Positions 35,593-46,736 of a DNA stretch of 64,000 bases are shown here, piece after piece (the first letter of the stretch is position 1; each line of letters opens with the position of its first letter). Source of the DNA: Entomomonas sp. E2T0 (GTDB lineage Bacteria > Pseudomonadota > Gammaproteobacteria > Pseudomonadales > Pseudomonadaceae). Location of the stretch: contig NZ_CP094972.1 in the NCBI RefSeq assembly GCF_025985425.1, positions 3,213,540-3,277,539 on the forward strand, given 5' to 3'. The notes beneath the pieces are model-generated. The model ran no database searches. It was given only the letters and a program-made list of their open reading frames with translations, and was not told the DNA's origin. Both the position numbers and the translations under genes were made by a program.

Positions 35593-38500
35593 TTAATGAG
35601 GCTTCACAATCAGTAATGCAGGTGCATCACTGGTAGCCTGCCAGTTAGGACGATACATAGACTCCACTACCGCGGGAGGTACACGATACTCGCCTGGTGT
35701 TACTGCACGCGCTAAATATAATATATCTGTTGTTTGGTTAGAATAGTTATAACCAAGATCCAACTGTATTACATAGCGATCATCACGGAACTCTTGATGA
35801 GCAATACGTGCTCTTTGCATTGATTTTAAAGATTCCTTAATCGTGTCAGCTGCATCTTTTAAACTTGCCGATGCTTGTGCTAGATTTTGATTTTCTAACT
35901 CCAAACCTGCTGGTAATAAATCTACCAATAACGCATCCGTGATACGTTGTTTAGTGGCTAGTTTAATCCGCACAATCACTAAGTCACCACTTCTTACATT
36001 TTTAAGATTTAAAGTCCTACCATTTAAATCTAAATATTCTTTCGAAATAGATAGACCATCATTAGTAGTAGCTCTTGGTGCTTGGCTAGGATAACCCGTT
36101 ACATTAACTGTTTGATATAAAGGTACATCTGCTGTTTTGTTCACTACTTTTAAGGTGGTGATTTTACGCATTTCTTCATCAGACAGTTTCAAACTAGGTT
36201 GCTTATCAGTAACTGTATACTTATTACCAGCTACATCAACCTCAGCTTGCCAAGCTTTTTCAGGCGTTAAAAGAACACGATAACCTGCTAAGAAAATAGC
36301 ATTACGTTCTTGAGTAGATAACCAACGTTTATTAGCTACATCTTGGCTTAAGGTAAACATACGATTATATATAGTATCTGCACTGCCCATTTGGTGCTCT
36401 TGGAGAAGAGCAAGGATTAATGCATTATCACGCACCTCACTACCATAATCACCAATCCACCAATAGCTTCTTGAGTTATCACGTGTTTTTACTAATCCTT
36501 CTTTTAATGCCTGTTCTGCACGAGTATTGTCACCCATTAATTTCAATGCAGCCGACAATTGAATTAAAGAAAGACCAGATGGTGCCTGACTACGACGATC
36601 ATATAACGCACGTAATGCACCTAATGGAGCTTGTTTAGAACGAGCTAATACATAACCTGCATAGGCTTGAGCAGCAAAACGTGTAGCATCTCTATTATCG
36701 GTATAATAGGGATCAATACTATTGTTATTTTGTACATAATTCAGAATACGTTTTACCGCATTTTGTAATGGCTCTTCAGGTACTGAGAAACCACGTTCAC
36801 GGGCACGCAATAAGAAATCAGTTACATAAATAGATAACCAATAGCCCTCTTCACTATCACTACTCCATAAACCAAAGCTACCATTATGACGTTGCATACC
36901 TAGTAAACGACCAATCCCCACTTCGATAGCATTACGACGTTGCTCATCTGTTTGATCTGTAGTAACACTCAAACGTTTTAATAGCTCAGCACTTGAGTAA
37001 AGTGATGGATAAAGACCACTGGTAGTTTGCTCTGCACAACCATAAGGATAAGCACGCAATGATTGAATTTGTTTAGATAAATTCAAGGGTGGTTGACTTG
37101 TTAATTGTACCAAGCCCTCTCTACCATGCATTTCAGTACCACTAAGTACAGCAGTTGGAATATTCCAGGGTGATTTTTCTAAAACATTTTGGAAAGTTTC
37201 TAAACTAGCAGGATACGCAGGTCGTGTGCCTATACTCCATGTCCGTTTAATATCTGGTGCTGCTTTACCTTCTACTGTAATACCAGTCACAGTAACGGTT
37301 ACCTTACCTACACCTATACCTGACAAAGCTTTTACAGGAATCGTTAATGTTTTACGCTCACCTTTTGCTACAGTAACTTCTTGAGGTTTGCTATTAACTA
37401 AAGTAACAAATCCCTCTGAAGTTAAATTTACTGCTAACTTCTGTGGTTTTTCAGTTAAATTAGTAATATCTAACGCTAATGTAGAACTATCACCACCTGC
37501 TAAGAAACGAGGTGTAGAAAGTTCAGCAATGATAGGTGCGGCTACTACTGTTTTAGCTTCTGCCATACCAAAAGCATTATCAGTCCATGCCTGCCCCATT
37601 AACCTTAACTCACCATTAAAGTCAGGAATAGCTAAAGATACTTCGGCTTCACCATTTTCATCAACTGTTACAGGTTTACTTTGTAACGCAACAATCATCA
37701 CATTAGTATCTGGTTTTTTACCGCCTTTCGCTAATGCAGCATCACCACCAAATGATAAAGAACCTATGCGACCTTGTCCTGTTTCAATCAGTTGACCGTA
37801 TACATCTAACTGATCCGCACCATACGCTTTACGACCAAAGATACCAGCAAATGGATCTGGTGTTTTATAACTAGTAATATTTAAAATACCAACATCCACC
37901 GCAGCAACTAATACAGTGGCATTCTTAATAGGGTTACCTTGGTTATCTTTGGCTTTTACCTTCACCACTAAATTTTGTGAAGGTCCCATTTTTTCTGGTG
38001 CAACTAATTCAAGATTAACTTTACGCTGTTGACGATCTAATGGTAAATGCAACAAACCTACCGCACGTTTAGGTGTAGCGCCAACCTTACGGTCACCAGG
38101 GCGAACTATTAAAGTAGAAATATATAAATCATGGCGTTGCCATTTGCTATCGATAGGAATCTCAAACGTTTTACCTGTAGCAGGCACATCTATTGCTTGC
38201 CACCATAATAAACCATCCGAAGATTCAACCATTAAATAACCATTACCTGCCGCTGGTGGAGTAATAGTTATCTTCGCTTTATCTCCATCTTTATAAGCTG
38301 GCTTATCAAGTGCAATTTTTACTTGATCTGGGCGTACTGCACCACCCTCTTCTGTATTTTCTTGCCACCAATAACCAGCACGGAATTGGTAATTAGATAT
38401 TAAACCTGTCGCTGGATTTTCCACTTCTAAGCGATAATAACCCCACTCAACAGGATAGGTTAATTTAGCAGTAGTACCTTTAGCAATACTGATTTGCTGT

Positions 38501-40515
38501 TCATCCATCATTAAATCTTTTTGATTATAATTGCTATCCCAGCCATCACTGTCTGAATAATACCAATAGTAATCACGACGCTCACGAATGAAACGTACTT
38601 TTAAATTCTTAGCTGCTAATTTGTCACCTTGAGCATTAGCTAATAACACCTCAAACTCAACAGTAGTATCATAATCCACCTCTTTATCCTTAAATAAAGG
38701 ACGGATACCTACCAACTGTTTGGCAGGCCATACCGATTGTATAACACGACGTACAATAGGGCGACCACCACTCTCTTGTAAACTTGCTTGCACAATTAAT
38801 TGTAAAGGTGATTTTACTTCTTTCCATTGACTATCAAGTTGAATAACTCCCTTGCCCTCTTTATCTAAAGGAAACTCACTAAAATCGATATTTTGAGATA
38901 AGTATTTTTCATTTAAATCACCAAAATAGTAACCTGGTAATTTAGCCACACCCTCTCTTAATGGACGAACATACACTTGACCACTTAATAAGTTACCGCT
39001 AGCAGGTGCGCCATAAAGATATCGACCGTTTACTCCAACATGCATACTATCTGCTGGTGCTAATGGTTCCTCATCAACATTTAACTCTAATGCAAGACGT
39101 TCTGGTAAAAAATCTTCAACATTAAAATTATAATCTTGAACCTTTTTATCACCGATTTTTACTAAGAAAGACCAACGCCCTGTTTTTGCATCACTAGAAA
39201 CTTTCAATTGATATTGGTAAAAACCTTGTTGCGTTGCTTTCCATACGAAACTACGTACAACAGTACCATCTGGACTACGCACTTCAACATTAACAGGCAT
39301 ATCCTTAACTTGATTACCATCTTTATCACGTAGCAACGCATTAAATAATACTGTTTCACCAGGACGATATAAATCACGAGGACCAAAGATAAAGAATTGG
39401 AAAGCAGCATCTTCGGGACCAGTCACAGTAAACTCAGATAAATCTAGGGCAGATGTTTTCAAACGTAACATCGTAGTCTGGCCATTATGGGCAGCCAAGA
39501 CTATATCCGCATCACTGATATTTGCTAGCTCAGCATACCCCTTAGTATTAGTAGCAGCATTTTCAATTACATTACCTTTACTATCCAATACTTTGATATC
39601 AACACCAATAATGGGTTTACCCGTTTCCAATGACTGGGTAAAAACAGTTAGATTATCACTGGATTTATAACGGTGTGCAGAAACACCAATATCAGAGATA
39701 GTAAAAACTGTAGCAGGGAAACTATATTTATAAGCACCAGATTGACGTAATACAGCAAAATAAACACCTGGTTGTTGTAACTGCTTGATTCCACCAATCG
39801 GTAACATCACTGTTTCACGACGGTTTTTATCTGCATTTAGCTTAAAACCACCTGTATAAGCTAAATCAGCCATCGCTAGCAACTCTTCAGAACTCCAGTA
39901 TTGTAAGCTTCCACCTCTACCCCATTGGCTAAAGAATTGAGGTAACTTATCATCATGAATTTTAAAGAACTCTACGGTCGCTTGTTGAACATTTAAGGTT
40001 ACTACAGGCAAACCTTCAGCTAAACGAACAGGCAATAAAGAACCTCGGCTTGCAAAACCTAACATAGGCTTTAAATCTTTAGTGGTTAAACGAGCGACAT
40101 ACTCTAAAGGAATACTTTTGCCATTTACCCCTCTTAAACCCGCATCAATAGTTAATACCAATTTACGATTCGGTTCTAAATTATTAAAGGTTAACTCTTG
40201 TTGGTTTTTAGATAAAACCCAAGCACCATCAACTTTACCTGACTTAGTATCAATCAAATGTAACTTATCATTAAATTTTTGATCCGTTTTTAAAGGTACC
40301 GAAAAAGTAACAGAAAGCGTACTAGCGCCATTTACTTGAATCTCTGAAACATCAATAACCTTTAACTCTTTCCCTGCATAGCGTTTTGCTAATGTTGACT
40401 CATCTACTGCGGTAGTAGGTGGGCTTGCAGTTTGTGCATGCACAAGGTTATTAGATATCGTCCCAAACATTAAGGACATCAATAAAGGAACTACTAGCCA
40501 ATATTTTTTCTTCAT
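35593..40515 (-). CDS. yfhM: Bacterial alpha-2-macroglobulin (protease-trapping)
   Basis: About 1640 aa from the ATG at 40515, chosen because AGGA lies 8 nt upstream; the ATG at 40530 has no such site. The signal peptide ends near NNLVHAQT, without a lipobox Cys, so it is probably periplasmic rather than lipid-anchored as in E. coli YfhM. MG domains include PEDAAFQFFIFGPRDLYRPG and YGAPASGNLLSGQVY. The thioester motif is intact in RAYPYGCAEQTTSGLYPSLY. It traps attacking proteases when the wall is breached, and works next to PbpC, which repairs the wall. Confidence 0.92.
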   Translation of the reverse strand: MKKKYWLVVPLLMSLMFGTISNNLVHAQTASPPTTAVDESTLAKRYAGKELKVIDVSEIQVNGASTLSVTFSVPLKTDQKFNDKLHLIDTKSGKVDGAWVLSKNQQELTFNNLEPNRKLVLTIDAGLRGVNGKSIPLEYVARLTTKDLKPMLGFASRGSLLPVRLAEGLPVVTLNVQQATVEFFKIHDDKLPQFFSQWGRGGSLQYWSSEELLAMADLAYTGGFKLNADKNRRETVMLPIGGIKQLQQPGVYFAVLRQSGAYKYSFPATVFTISDIGVSAHRYKSSDNLTVFTQSLETGKPIIGVDIKVLDSKGNVIENAATNTKGYAELANISDADIVLAAHNGQTTMLRLKTSALDLSEFTVTGPEDAAFQFFIFGPRDLYRPGETVLFNALLRDKDGNQVKDMPVNVEVRSPDGTVVRSFVWKATQQGFYQYQLKVSSDAKTGRWSFLVKIGDKKVQDYNFNVEDFLPERLALELNVDEEPLAPADSMHVGVNGRYLYGAPASGNLLSGQVYVRPLREGVAKLPGYYFGDLNEKYLSQNIDFSEFPLDKEGKGVIQLDSQWKEVKSPLQLIVQASLQESGGRPIVRRVIQSVWPAKQLVGIRPLFKDKEVDYDTTVEFEVLLANAQGDKLAAKNLKVRFIRERRDYYWYYSDSDGWDSNYNQKDLMMDEQQISIAKGTTAKLTYPVEWGYYRLEVENPATGLISNYQFRAGYWWQENTEEGGAVRPDQVKIALDKPAYKDGDKAKITITPPAAGNGYLMVESSDGLLWWQAIDVPATGKTFEIPIDSKWQRHDLYISTLIVRPGDRKVGATPKRAVGLLHLPLDRQQRKVNLELVAPEKMGPSQNLVVKVKAKDNQGNPIKNATVLVAAVDVGILNITSYKTPDPFAGIFGRKAYGADQLDVYGQLIETGQGRIGSLSFGGDAALAKGGKKPDTNVMIVALQSKPVTVDENGEAEVSLAIPDFNGELRLMGQAWTDNAFGMAEAKTVVAAPIIAELSTPRFLAGGDSSTLALDITNLTEKPQKLAVNLTSEGFVTLVNSKPQEVTVAKGERKTLTIPVKALSGIGVGKVTVTVTGITVEGKAAPDIKRTWSIGTRPAYPASLETFQNVLEKSPWNIPTAVLSGTEMHGREGLVQLTSQPPLNLSKQIQSLRAYPYGCAEQTTSGLYPSLYSSAELLKRLSVTTDQTDEQRRNAIEVGIGRLLGMQRHNGSFGLWSSDSEEGYWLSIYVTDFLLRARERGFSVPEEPLQNAVKRILNYVQNNNSIDPYYTDNRDATRFAAQAYAGYVLARSKQAPLGALRALYDRRSQAPSGLSLIQLSAALKLMGDNTRAEQALKEGLVKTRDNSRSYWWIGDYGSEVRDNALILALLQEHQMGSADTIYNRMFTLSQDVANKRWLSTQERNAIFLAGYRVLLTPEKAWQAEVDVAGNKYTVTDKQPSLKLSDEEMRKITTLKVVNKTADVPLYQTVNVTGYPSQAPRATTNDGLSISKEYLDLNGRTLNLKNVRSGDLVIVRIKLATKQRITDALLVDLLPAGLELENQNLAQASASLKDAADTIKESLKSMQRARIAHQEFRDDRYVIQLDLGYNYSNQTTDILYLARAVTPGEYRVPPAVVESMYRPNWQATSDAPALLIVKPH

Positions 40516-40743
40516 AAAAGCATCCTGCATTTCTGCAATTTAATAAAAAGTCAGTATTCAACCACCATATATTATTCGGTTATATCATAATTGATAAAAG
40601 TTAATTATTCCTTAACATTTTACTATTTACCTATTAACAAAACCTTTCTTAACATAATAACAATGCTTGAATTTCACTAAAAATAAACAGGATAAAGATC
40701 ATCATAGGCTCACTAAACCATTGTAATGCAAAACTTCTAATAC

Positions 40744-40775
40744 AAAAAAATAGCCCCAAAAATGAGGCTTTTTTA
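40744..40775 (-). terminator. Terminator of the MHS transporter gene
   Basis: AGCCCC (40752-40757) pairs with GAGGCT (40764-40769) with one mismatch; T-runs flank on both strands. It directly follows the transporter stop on the minus strand. Confidence 0.6.
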
Positions 40776-40779
40776 TGCA

Positions 40780-42099
40780 TTAATTTTTATTATCTGTAAA
40801 TTTACTACCCTGATCGCACAATCCTGAAACGATCACAAAAATAGCAGAGATAAATAAAATAACAATCACCCCTATGGTTGAATTATCAGGTGATATTTTT
40901 ACCAACCAAAGCGCTAATAAAGGTGCCAAACCACCTAATGCTCCACCTATTTCTCTACCTGTACCAATTCCTGTAGAGCGTACTTGAACAGGGAATTGTC
41001 TACTTAAAAATGAGCCTTGTGCAGCAAACATCATAGGTGTTAGGAAGCCTGTAGTAATAATTAATGCAAAGTAAATGTAATGTTCATTAGCTGTATCTAT
41101 TAACAACATAAAAGGTAAGATATATAATAAGGTGATAACTGCACCTGTTATCATCACTTTCTTACTACTCCATTTATCACACATCCAACCAAAACAAGGG
41201 ATAGTAAATAAGGCAACTAAACTAGCAAGGGTAATAGATAAAGAAGTAACATCAGCAGTAACGCCTTTATACTGATCTAGATAAGCCAATGAGAAAGTTT
41301 TAAAGGTATAACTTAACGCGTTGTAACCTAATGCCAAAAAGAAAGCGACTAATAATCCTTTCATATGGAATTTAAAAATATCATGGAATGGTGCTTTATC
41401 ACGTTTATGTTCATGTACAATTTTATCAAAGTCTGGAGTCTCTGGTAAGCTGCGTCTTACCCACAGCCCAACGAAAACCAATATGAAACTAAGAATAAAA
41501 GGGATTCTCCAACCACCATTTAACAAGAAATTTTCACCAAATAAACTTAATATAAAAACAGTAAACGAAGAAAGTAATAAACCTAAATTCAGGCCAATTG
41601 CAGGCCAAGCGCCTTGACTACCTCTTTTCTTACTGGAGGCATGCTCATATGAAGTAATAGCTGCGCCCGCTAACTCAGCACCAGCTCCTAAACCTTGTAT
41701 AAAACGGATGAAAACTAACAGAATAGGAGCCCAAACGCCAATACTATCATAGGTAGGAATAAGGCCAATGACTGTGGTACAAACCCCCATAAGGATAAAG
41801 GTAACCACCAACATCTTTTTACGGCCAAAACGATCACCATAACGACCAAATAACATTCCACCCACAGGCCTTGCAATAAAGCCAATAGCAAAGGTAGCAA
41901 AGGCTTTTAAACTTGCACTCTTAGGGTCAGCAGTGTCAAAAAACACTTGTCCAAAAACTAACGCGGCCATAGTTGCATATAAGTAAAAGTCATACCACTC
42001 GAGCATAGAACCAACAATAGTAGCAGTTGCTACTTTACGTAATCGTTTCTTCTCCTGCTCAGGAGTTTCAACAGCTATATTATTGTTATTTTGTACCAT
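40780..42099 (-). CDS. MHS-family metabolite:proton symporter (MFS)
   Basis: 439 aa, about 12 membrane spans. Signatures of the metabolite:H+ symporter group (ProP, KgtP, ShiA, CitA): GSMLEWYDFYLYATMAALVF, ARPVGGMLFGRYGDRFGRKK, RFIQGLGAGAELAGAAITSY and FGWMCDKWSSKK. The substrate cannot be assigned; shikimate, 2-oxoglutarate or a dicarboxylate are all possible, and shikimate would fit the catabolic island. Monocistronic. Confidence 0.82.
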   Translation of the reverse strand: MVQNNNNIAVETPEQEKKRLRKVATATIVGSMLEWYDFYLYATMAALVFGQVFFDTADPKSASLKAFATFAIGFIARPVGGMLFGRYGDRFGRKKMLVVTFILMGVCTTVIGLIPTYDSIGVWAPILLVFIRFIQGLGAGAELAGAAITSYEHASSKKRGSQGAWPAIGLNLGLLLSSFTVFILSLFGENFLLNGGWRIPFILSFILVFVGLWVRRSLPETPDFDKIVHEHKRDKAPFHDIFKFHMKGLLVAFFLALGYNALSYTFKTFSLAYLDQYKGVTADVTSLSITLASLVALFTIPCFGWMCDKWSSKKVMITGAVITLLYILPFMLLIDTANEHYIYFALIITTGFLTPMMFAAQGSFLSRQFPVQVRSTGIGTGREIGGALGGLAPLLALWLVKISPDNSTIGVIVILFISAIFVIVSGLCDQGSKFTDNKN

Positions 42100-42641
42100 C
42101 TTTTATTACCTCAAGTTGTTATTATTTTAGAATTGACTGATTTATTAGGGCTATTACTAGTCATACCTCCTTTATATGGTTTAACTAAATCCGGGCTTAT
42201 AATGAGGAAAATGATTTTATATTCTTTTCTGAAAGATAGAATTTAAAATTTTGGAGTGATCATAAATTCTGAGAAACAAGTAAAATAGCGCATTGTAGTT
42301 GTAAATAAAAACTAACAATCCACCTACTTTGCCAAATATATACTTATTTATTAATTGAACTACATAAAACATAAGTTGTTTTTTTATACTATTCATAACG
42401 CTCTTTTTTATATTTATCTTAAGTTTTTATATATTTTCATGCCAACTATATGTTGTAAACATCAACTTTAGTTTAGTTAACAATAATTTAGATGTCTTTC
42501 TGTACTACTTATTATTTTTATAACTTACTAAACATACTCAATATTGATCATACTTTAACTTAAAACCCTACTTACTTTCAAAATTATTTTGTCTTTTAAG
42601 TAGCCTAAGTATATATTAGCTATTTTCTTAGCATTAAGCAT
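42100..42641. other. AT-rich intergenic region
   Basis: This 540-bp stretch separates divergent transporter genes and must carry both promoters. I see no convincing gene, palindrome or RNA element. Confidence 0.5.
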
Positions 42642-43259
42642 ATGTCACTCCTCTCTATATTTTTTATCCATCTTTTAGCTTTAGTAAGTCCTGGTCCTGA
42701 TTTCGTTTATATTTCCCAAATAGCAGCTAACTATAATAAAAGAAGCTACATTTTAGCAATATTGGGTGTGTGTAGTGCTATTGCTATTTGGGCATTATTA
42801 GCTATTAGTGGTTTAAGTATTATTATTGAACATACACCCATCATTTATAAATTACTGTTATTACTAGGAGGCAGTTATTTAATTTGGTTAGGTATCTCTG
42901 CTATAAAAAGCAGCTTTTATAAAAACCAGTTAACAGCTAAAAACAATAATAAGCAACACAGTTTTTATATAAAGGGCTTAATGACTAACCTTGCTAACCC
43001 AAAAGCTTTGGCCTATTTTGGAAGTATTTTTGCAGTTGCTGTTGCTAATGCAACTCCCCATACCTTGTTATTGATGTTTATATTAGTTGTAATAGAAAGC
43101 TTAATATGGTTTTATTTGGTTGCAACACTATTTTCTACACAATGGGTTGCTAATTGGTATCAAAAACGGCTTAATAAAATTAATTTTATTTGTGGTATAG
43201 CTTTTGTGCTTTTTGGTTTAGGTTTAATTTATCGTTTAATCAGTGATTTTATTATTTGA
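42642..43259 (+). CDS. LysE/RhtB-family amino acid exporter
   Basis: 205 aa, about six membrane helices. The family signature at the N-terminus is [20 protein letters not shown], and the fourth-helix region is [20 protein letters not shown]. LysE-type proteins export excess amino acids such as threonine, homoserine or leucine. Its stop overlaps the TTG start of the ynfA-like gene (TTTGA), so they are co-transcribed. Confidence 0.85.
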   Translation: MSLLSIFFIHLLALVSPGPDFVYISQIAANYNKRSYILAILGVCSAIAIWALLAISGLSIIIEHTPIIYKLLLLLGGSYLIWLGISAIKSSFYKNQLTAKNNNKQHSFYIKGLMTNLANPKALAYFGSIFAVAVANATPHTLLLMFILVVIESLIWFYLVATLFSTQWVANWYQKRLNKINFICGIAFVLFGLGLIYRLISDFII

Positions 43260-43471
43260 AAACACTTATTCTTTATATCTTAACAGCATTCTCAGAAATA
43301 ATCGGTTGTTACCTACCTTATATTTGGTTAAAACAAAACGGTTCAATATGGTTATTAATTCCTGCTGCTATTAGTTTATCTATCTTTGCTTGGCTTTTAA
43401 CATTGCATGATGCTGCATCTGGTAGAGTTTATGTGGCTTATGGTGGTGTAGGGATTCGTTATAATTTCTAA
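43256..43471 (+). pseudogene. ynfA: YnfA-family small membrane protein, C-terminally truncated
   Basis: 71 aa from a TTG start overlapping the upstream stop. [40 protein letters not shown] and [16 protein letters not shown] match YnfA closely. The normal protein is about 108 aa with a fourth helix. Here, straight after YGGV, the sequence diverges to GIRYNF and stops, four bases before a terminator. The last helix is lost, so the gene is probably non-functional or recently truncated. Confidence 0.75.
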
Positions 43472-43474
43472 TTT

Positions 43475-43507
43475 ACTTTGGGCAAAAATTTTCTCCCAAA
43501 GTTTTTA
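43475..43507 (+). terminator. Terminator after the truncated ynfA
   Basis: ACTTTGGG (43475-43482) pairs perfectly with CCCAAAGT (43495-43502), followed by TTTTTAA. Confidence 0.8.
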
Positions 43508-43545
43508 ACAGTCTAAATAAATTATCTTTTTAACTGTCTATTTAC

Positions 43546-44166
43546 TTAATAAGTCACACCCACCTGTGTAATTTTAATCATTTCAACACCTTTACTGCCT
43601 GTTTGAGTTTGTACTTTAAGTTTTTGTAATTTTGGTAGTTGAAGAAGATAAACAGAAGTTGTTCTTTGTTTTTGTATAGGTTTACCAAATAAAGTTTCCA
43701 GTAAATTAGGTTTTAGTTCTAAACGCATTTTATTAGAAAGCATAGGATAAGAAGCGGCTGTAATTAATGGACAATACTCTGTTGGTAATGTACCACCCAA
43801 TTTCATTACCACTTCTGTAACTGGCGCTTGTAAATCTGTGCCTTTGGTAACAAACCATAGCTGATGAGAATATTTAGGTAAACTATAGCATTGATAGTAA
43901 CCTTTACCATTATGTAAAGGAATACCTGTTTTAAAAATACTAGAAATCTCTGTTAAGGTTGTAGAACCTAACATAACTACAGCTCTATTTACTCTCAAAT
44001 GAGTAGGAATATATTCTTCATCAATAACCGTAGCTTTCTCCATTAGCTCTTTATCAAAAGCCATTGTTGGCACATTAACAGCTGTAGGTGGCCTATTTGA
44101 CTGTGCCACAACTTGACCTGCCCATCCAAATACTACAAGGGTCATCAACAACACTTTATAGTTCAT
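43546..44166 (-). CDS. Hypothetical periplasmic protein, 206 aa
   Basis: The signal peptide MNYKVLLMTLVVFGWAGQVV ends near AQ. The mature part has a proline-rich start (SNRPPTAVNVPTM), a segment with Cys (YYQCYSLPKYSHQLWFVTKG) and a second Cys (LPTEYCPLI). TTAAGGAAA precedes the ATG, which lies 23 bp downstream of clpA on the same strand. No family recognised. Confidence 0.6.
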   Translation of the reverse strand: MNYKVLLMTLVVFGWAGQVVAQSNRPPTAVNVPTMAFDKELMEKATVIDEEYIPTHLRVNRAVVMLGSTTLTEISSIFKTGIPLHNGKGYYQCYSLPKYSHQLWFVTKGTDLQAPVTEVVMKLGGTLPTEYCPLITAASYPMLSNKMRLELKPNLLETLFGKPIQKQRTTSVYLLQLPKLQKLKVQTQTGSKGVEMIKITQVGVTY

Positions 44167-44189
44167 ATTATTTCCTTAAAAACTACTCA

Positions 44190-46448
44190 CTAAGCAGGTT
44201 CAACAATTTGCTCTATATTAAAAGTTAGCTGTTCATTACTCATATCAACATGAACAATACCACCCTGCTCTGCTAACTTGCCAAATAAAATTTCTTCTGC
44301 AAGAGGGCGTTTTACTTTTTCTTGAATTAAACGCGCCATTGGTCGAGCACCCATTTGAGGATCATAACCATTTTTCGCTAACCATGCTCTTGCTTGCTCA
44401 GAAATCTCTAGTTGTACTTGTTTTTCCTCTAATTGTACCTGTAATTCCACTAAGAATTTATCCACAATACTCTTCAATACATCATCACTTAAACGACCAA
44501 ACTGAATAATTGCATCTAATCGATTACGAAATTCAGGTGAAAATGCTTTTTTAACAACTTCCATAGTATCAGTTGAATGATCTTGTTGAGCAAAACCAAT
44601 CGACGCTCTAGCAGCTGATTGAGCCCCTGCATTAGAAGTCATAATTAATACAACATTTCTAAAATCAGCCTTACGCCCATTATTATCAGTTAACGTACCA
44701 TGATCCATGACTTGCAACAATAAATTAAAGATTGCAGGGTGAGCTTTTTCAATCTCATCTAACAACAGTACACAATGAGGCGTTTTAGTAATGGCCTCTA
44801 CGAGTAAACCACCCTCATCAAAACCCACATAACCTGGAGGGGCACCAATTAGGCGAGAAACAGAATGTTGCTCCATATATTCAGACATATCAAAACGGAT
44901 TAATTCTATGCCTAATGCTCGACTTAACTGTTTGGCGACTTCTGTTTTACCTACCCCTGTTGGCCCTACAAATAAAAATGATCCCACAGGTTTATCTGGA
45001 GCTTTTAATCCAGCTCGGGAAAGTTTAATGGCTGAAGCTAACGAACTAATAGCAGTATCCTGCCCAAACACTGTTAATTTAAGGTCACGTTCTAAATTAC
45101 GTAAAAGTTCTTTATCAGAAGCATTAACACTTTTTGAAGGTACTCTTGCCATTTTAGCAATAATAGCTTCTACCTGTGGGACATCTATACACTCCACTCT
45201 ATTATCAGGTATCTGTAACTGCTGATAAGCACCAGCCTCATCAATCACATCAATAGCCTTATCGGGCATATGTCGATCTGAGATATGGCGTGCTGCTAAT
45301 TCAGCCGCTGCTTTAAGGGCTTCATCAGTATAGGCAATATGATGATGCTCCTCAAAACGAGATTTTAGACCTTGTAAAATACGAATAGTGTCAGCAACAG
45401 AAGGTTCAACCACATCTACTTTTTGGAAACGACGTGATAGTGCATGGTCTTTCTCAAAAATACCACGATACTCTTTAAAGGTTGTTGAACCTACACAACG
45501 AATTTGGCCACTACTAAGCGCTGGTTTAAGCAAGTTAGATGCGTCCATTGCGCCACCTGTAGTCGCCCCAGCACCAATAATAGTATGGATTTCATCAATA
45601 AATAAAATCGCATCAGTGCGCTTTTTCAAATCTTTTAGGACAGCTTTAAAACGTTTTTCAAAATCACCACGATACTTAGTGCCTGCTAATAAAGCACCTA
45701 AATCTAATGAATAAATAACACTGCCTTTTAAGAGTTCTGGCACTTGACCATCAACAATACGCTTCGCTAACCCCTCAACAATGGCTGTTTTACCAACCCC
45801 AGCCTCACCCACTAATAAAGGGTTATTCTTACGACGACGTGCCAATATCTGTGCAACACGTTCAACTTCTTGTTCTCTACCCACTAAAGGATCAATTAAT
45901 CCTTGTTCTGCCAATTCATTTAAATTCGTCGCATAAGCTTCTAGAGGCTTCTTCTCTACCACATTATCTGGTGATTCTTCTTTAATTTCTTCCCCAGTTA
46001 CATCTTCAATATCAGTTTTACCAATACCATGTGAAACATAGCTCACTACATCTAATCTTGAAATTCCTTGTTTTTTCAACAAATAAACAGCTTGGCTTTC
46101 CGTTTCGCTAAAAATAGCAACTAAAACATTTATACCACTTACTTCATTTTTGCCAGAACTCTGCATATGAAATACGGCACGTTGTAGTACACGGTGAAAA
46201 CCTAATGTAGCATCAGTTTGTGTATCTTTATCAGTATCTGCAATACGTGGCGTGGTTTGCTCTATAAACTCTGATAATTCTTTCGAGAGTTTTTTAAGAT
46301 CAATCTTACAAGCTTGCAGTACTTTGACAGCATCCTCATTGTCCAATAAAGCTAACAATAGATGTTCTACTGTAATAAACTCATGACGTTTTAAGCTAGC
46401 TTCACGAAAAGCTGCATTGATTGTTTCTTCAAGCGCTTTATTTAACAT
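44190..46448 (-). CDS. clpA: ATP-dependent Clp protease ATP-binding subunit ClpA
   Basis: 752 aa. N-terminal Clp repeats ([20 protein letters not shown]). Walker A of D1 is [14 protein letters not shown] and of D2 [14 protein letters not shown]; Walker B segments AILFIDEIH and [10 protein letters not shown]. It lacks the ClpB middle coiled-coil, confirming ClpA. It unfolds substrates and threads them into ClpP. In most gammaproteobacteria clpS sits immediately upstream; none is visible in the 288 bp before this gene. Confidence 0.95.
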   Translation of the reverse strand: MLNKALEETINAAFREASLKRHEFITVEHLLLALLDNEDAVKVLQACKIDLKKLSKELSEFIEQTTPRIADTDKDTQTDATLGFHRVLQRAVFHMQSSGKNEVSGINVLVAIFSETESQAVYLLKKQGISRLDVVSYVSHGIGKTDIEDVTGEEIKEESPDNVVEKKPLEAYATNLNELAEQGLIDPLVGREQEVERVAQILARRRKNNPLLVGEAGVGKTAIVEGLAKRIVDGQVPELLKGSVIYSLDLGALLAGTKYRGDFEKRFKAVLKDLKKRTDAILFIDEIHTIIGAGATTGGAMDASNLLKPALSSGQIRCVGSTTFKEYRGIFEKDHALSRRFQKVDVVEPSVADTIRILQGLKSRFEEHHHIAYTDEALKAAAELAARHISDRHMPDKAIDVIDEAGAYQQLQIPDNRVECIDVPQVEAIIAKMARVPSKSVNASDKELLRNLERDLKLTVFGQDTAISSLASAIKLSRAGLKAPDKPVGSFLFVGPTGVGKTEVAKQLSRALGIELIRFDMSEYMEQHSVSRLIGAPPGYVGFDEGGLLVEAITKTPHCVLLLDEIEKAHPAIFNLLLQVMDHGTLTDNNGRKADFRNVVLIMTSNAGAQSAARASIGFAQQDHSTDTMEVVKKAFSPEFRNRLDAIIQFGRLSDDVLKSIVDKFLVELQVQLEEKQVQLEISEQARAWLAKNGYDPQMGARPMARLIQEKVKRPLAEEILFGKLAEQGGIVHVDMSNEQLTFNIEQIVEPA

Positions 46449-46736
46449 AGATACACCCGCTATATTGGATTCAGACTATTTACAACTTAATACATTAGCA
46501 TATTGTATATTTTTTAAAATAGTTATTTTATTTATCCAAATAATTCTTCTATTACTTAGAAATAGCTAATTAAGATTACTGCGACATTTTATCACAAAAG
46601 CTATCCATTTACTTTACCTCTTATTGAGAAAAAGAATATATCTTAAGTAACCTTATAAATTTATAAATAATTCTGTATGATATAAATTAATAACCATCCC
46701 CTACTTTTTGATATAAAAATAAGTTTATCCATTATC

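Noticed and set aside
37388-37795. Long open frame antisense to the macroglobulin gene
   Set aside because: Shadow of the strongly supported macroglobulin coding sequence; no start signals or domain.
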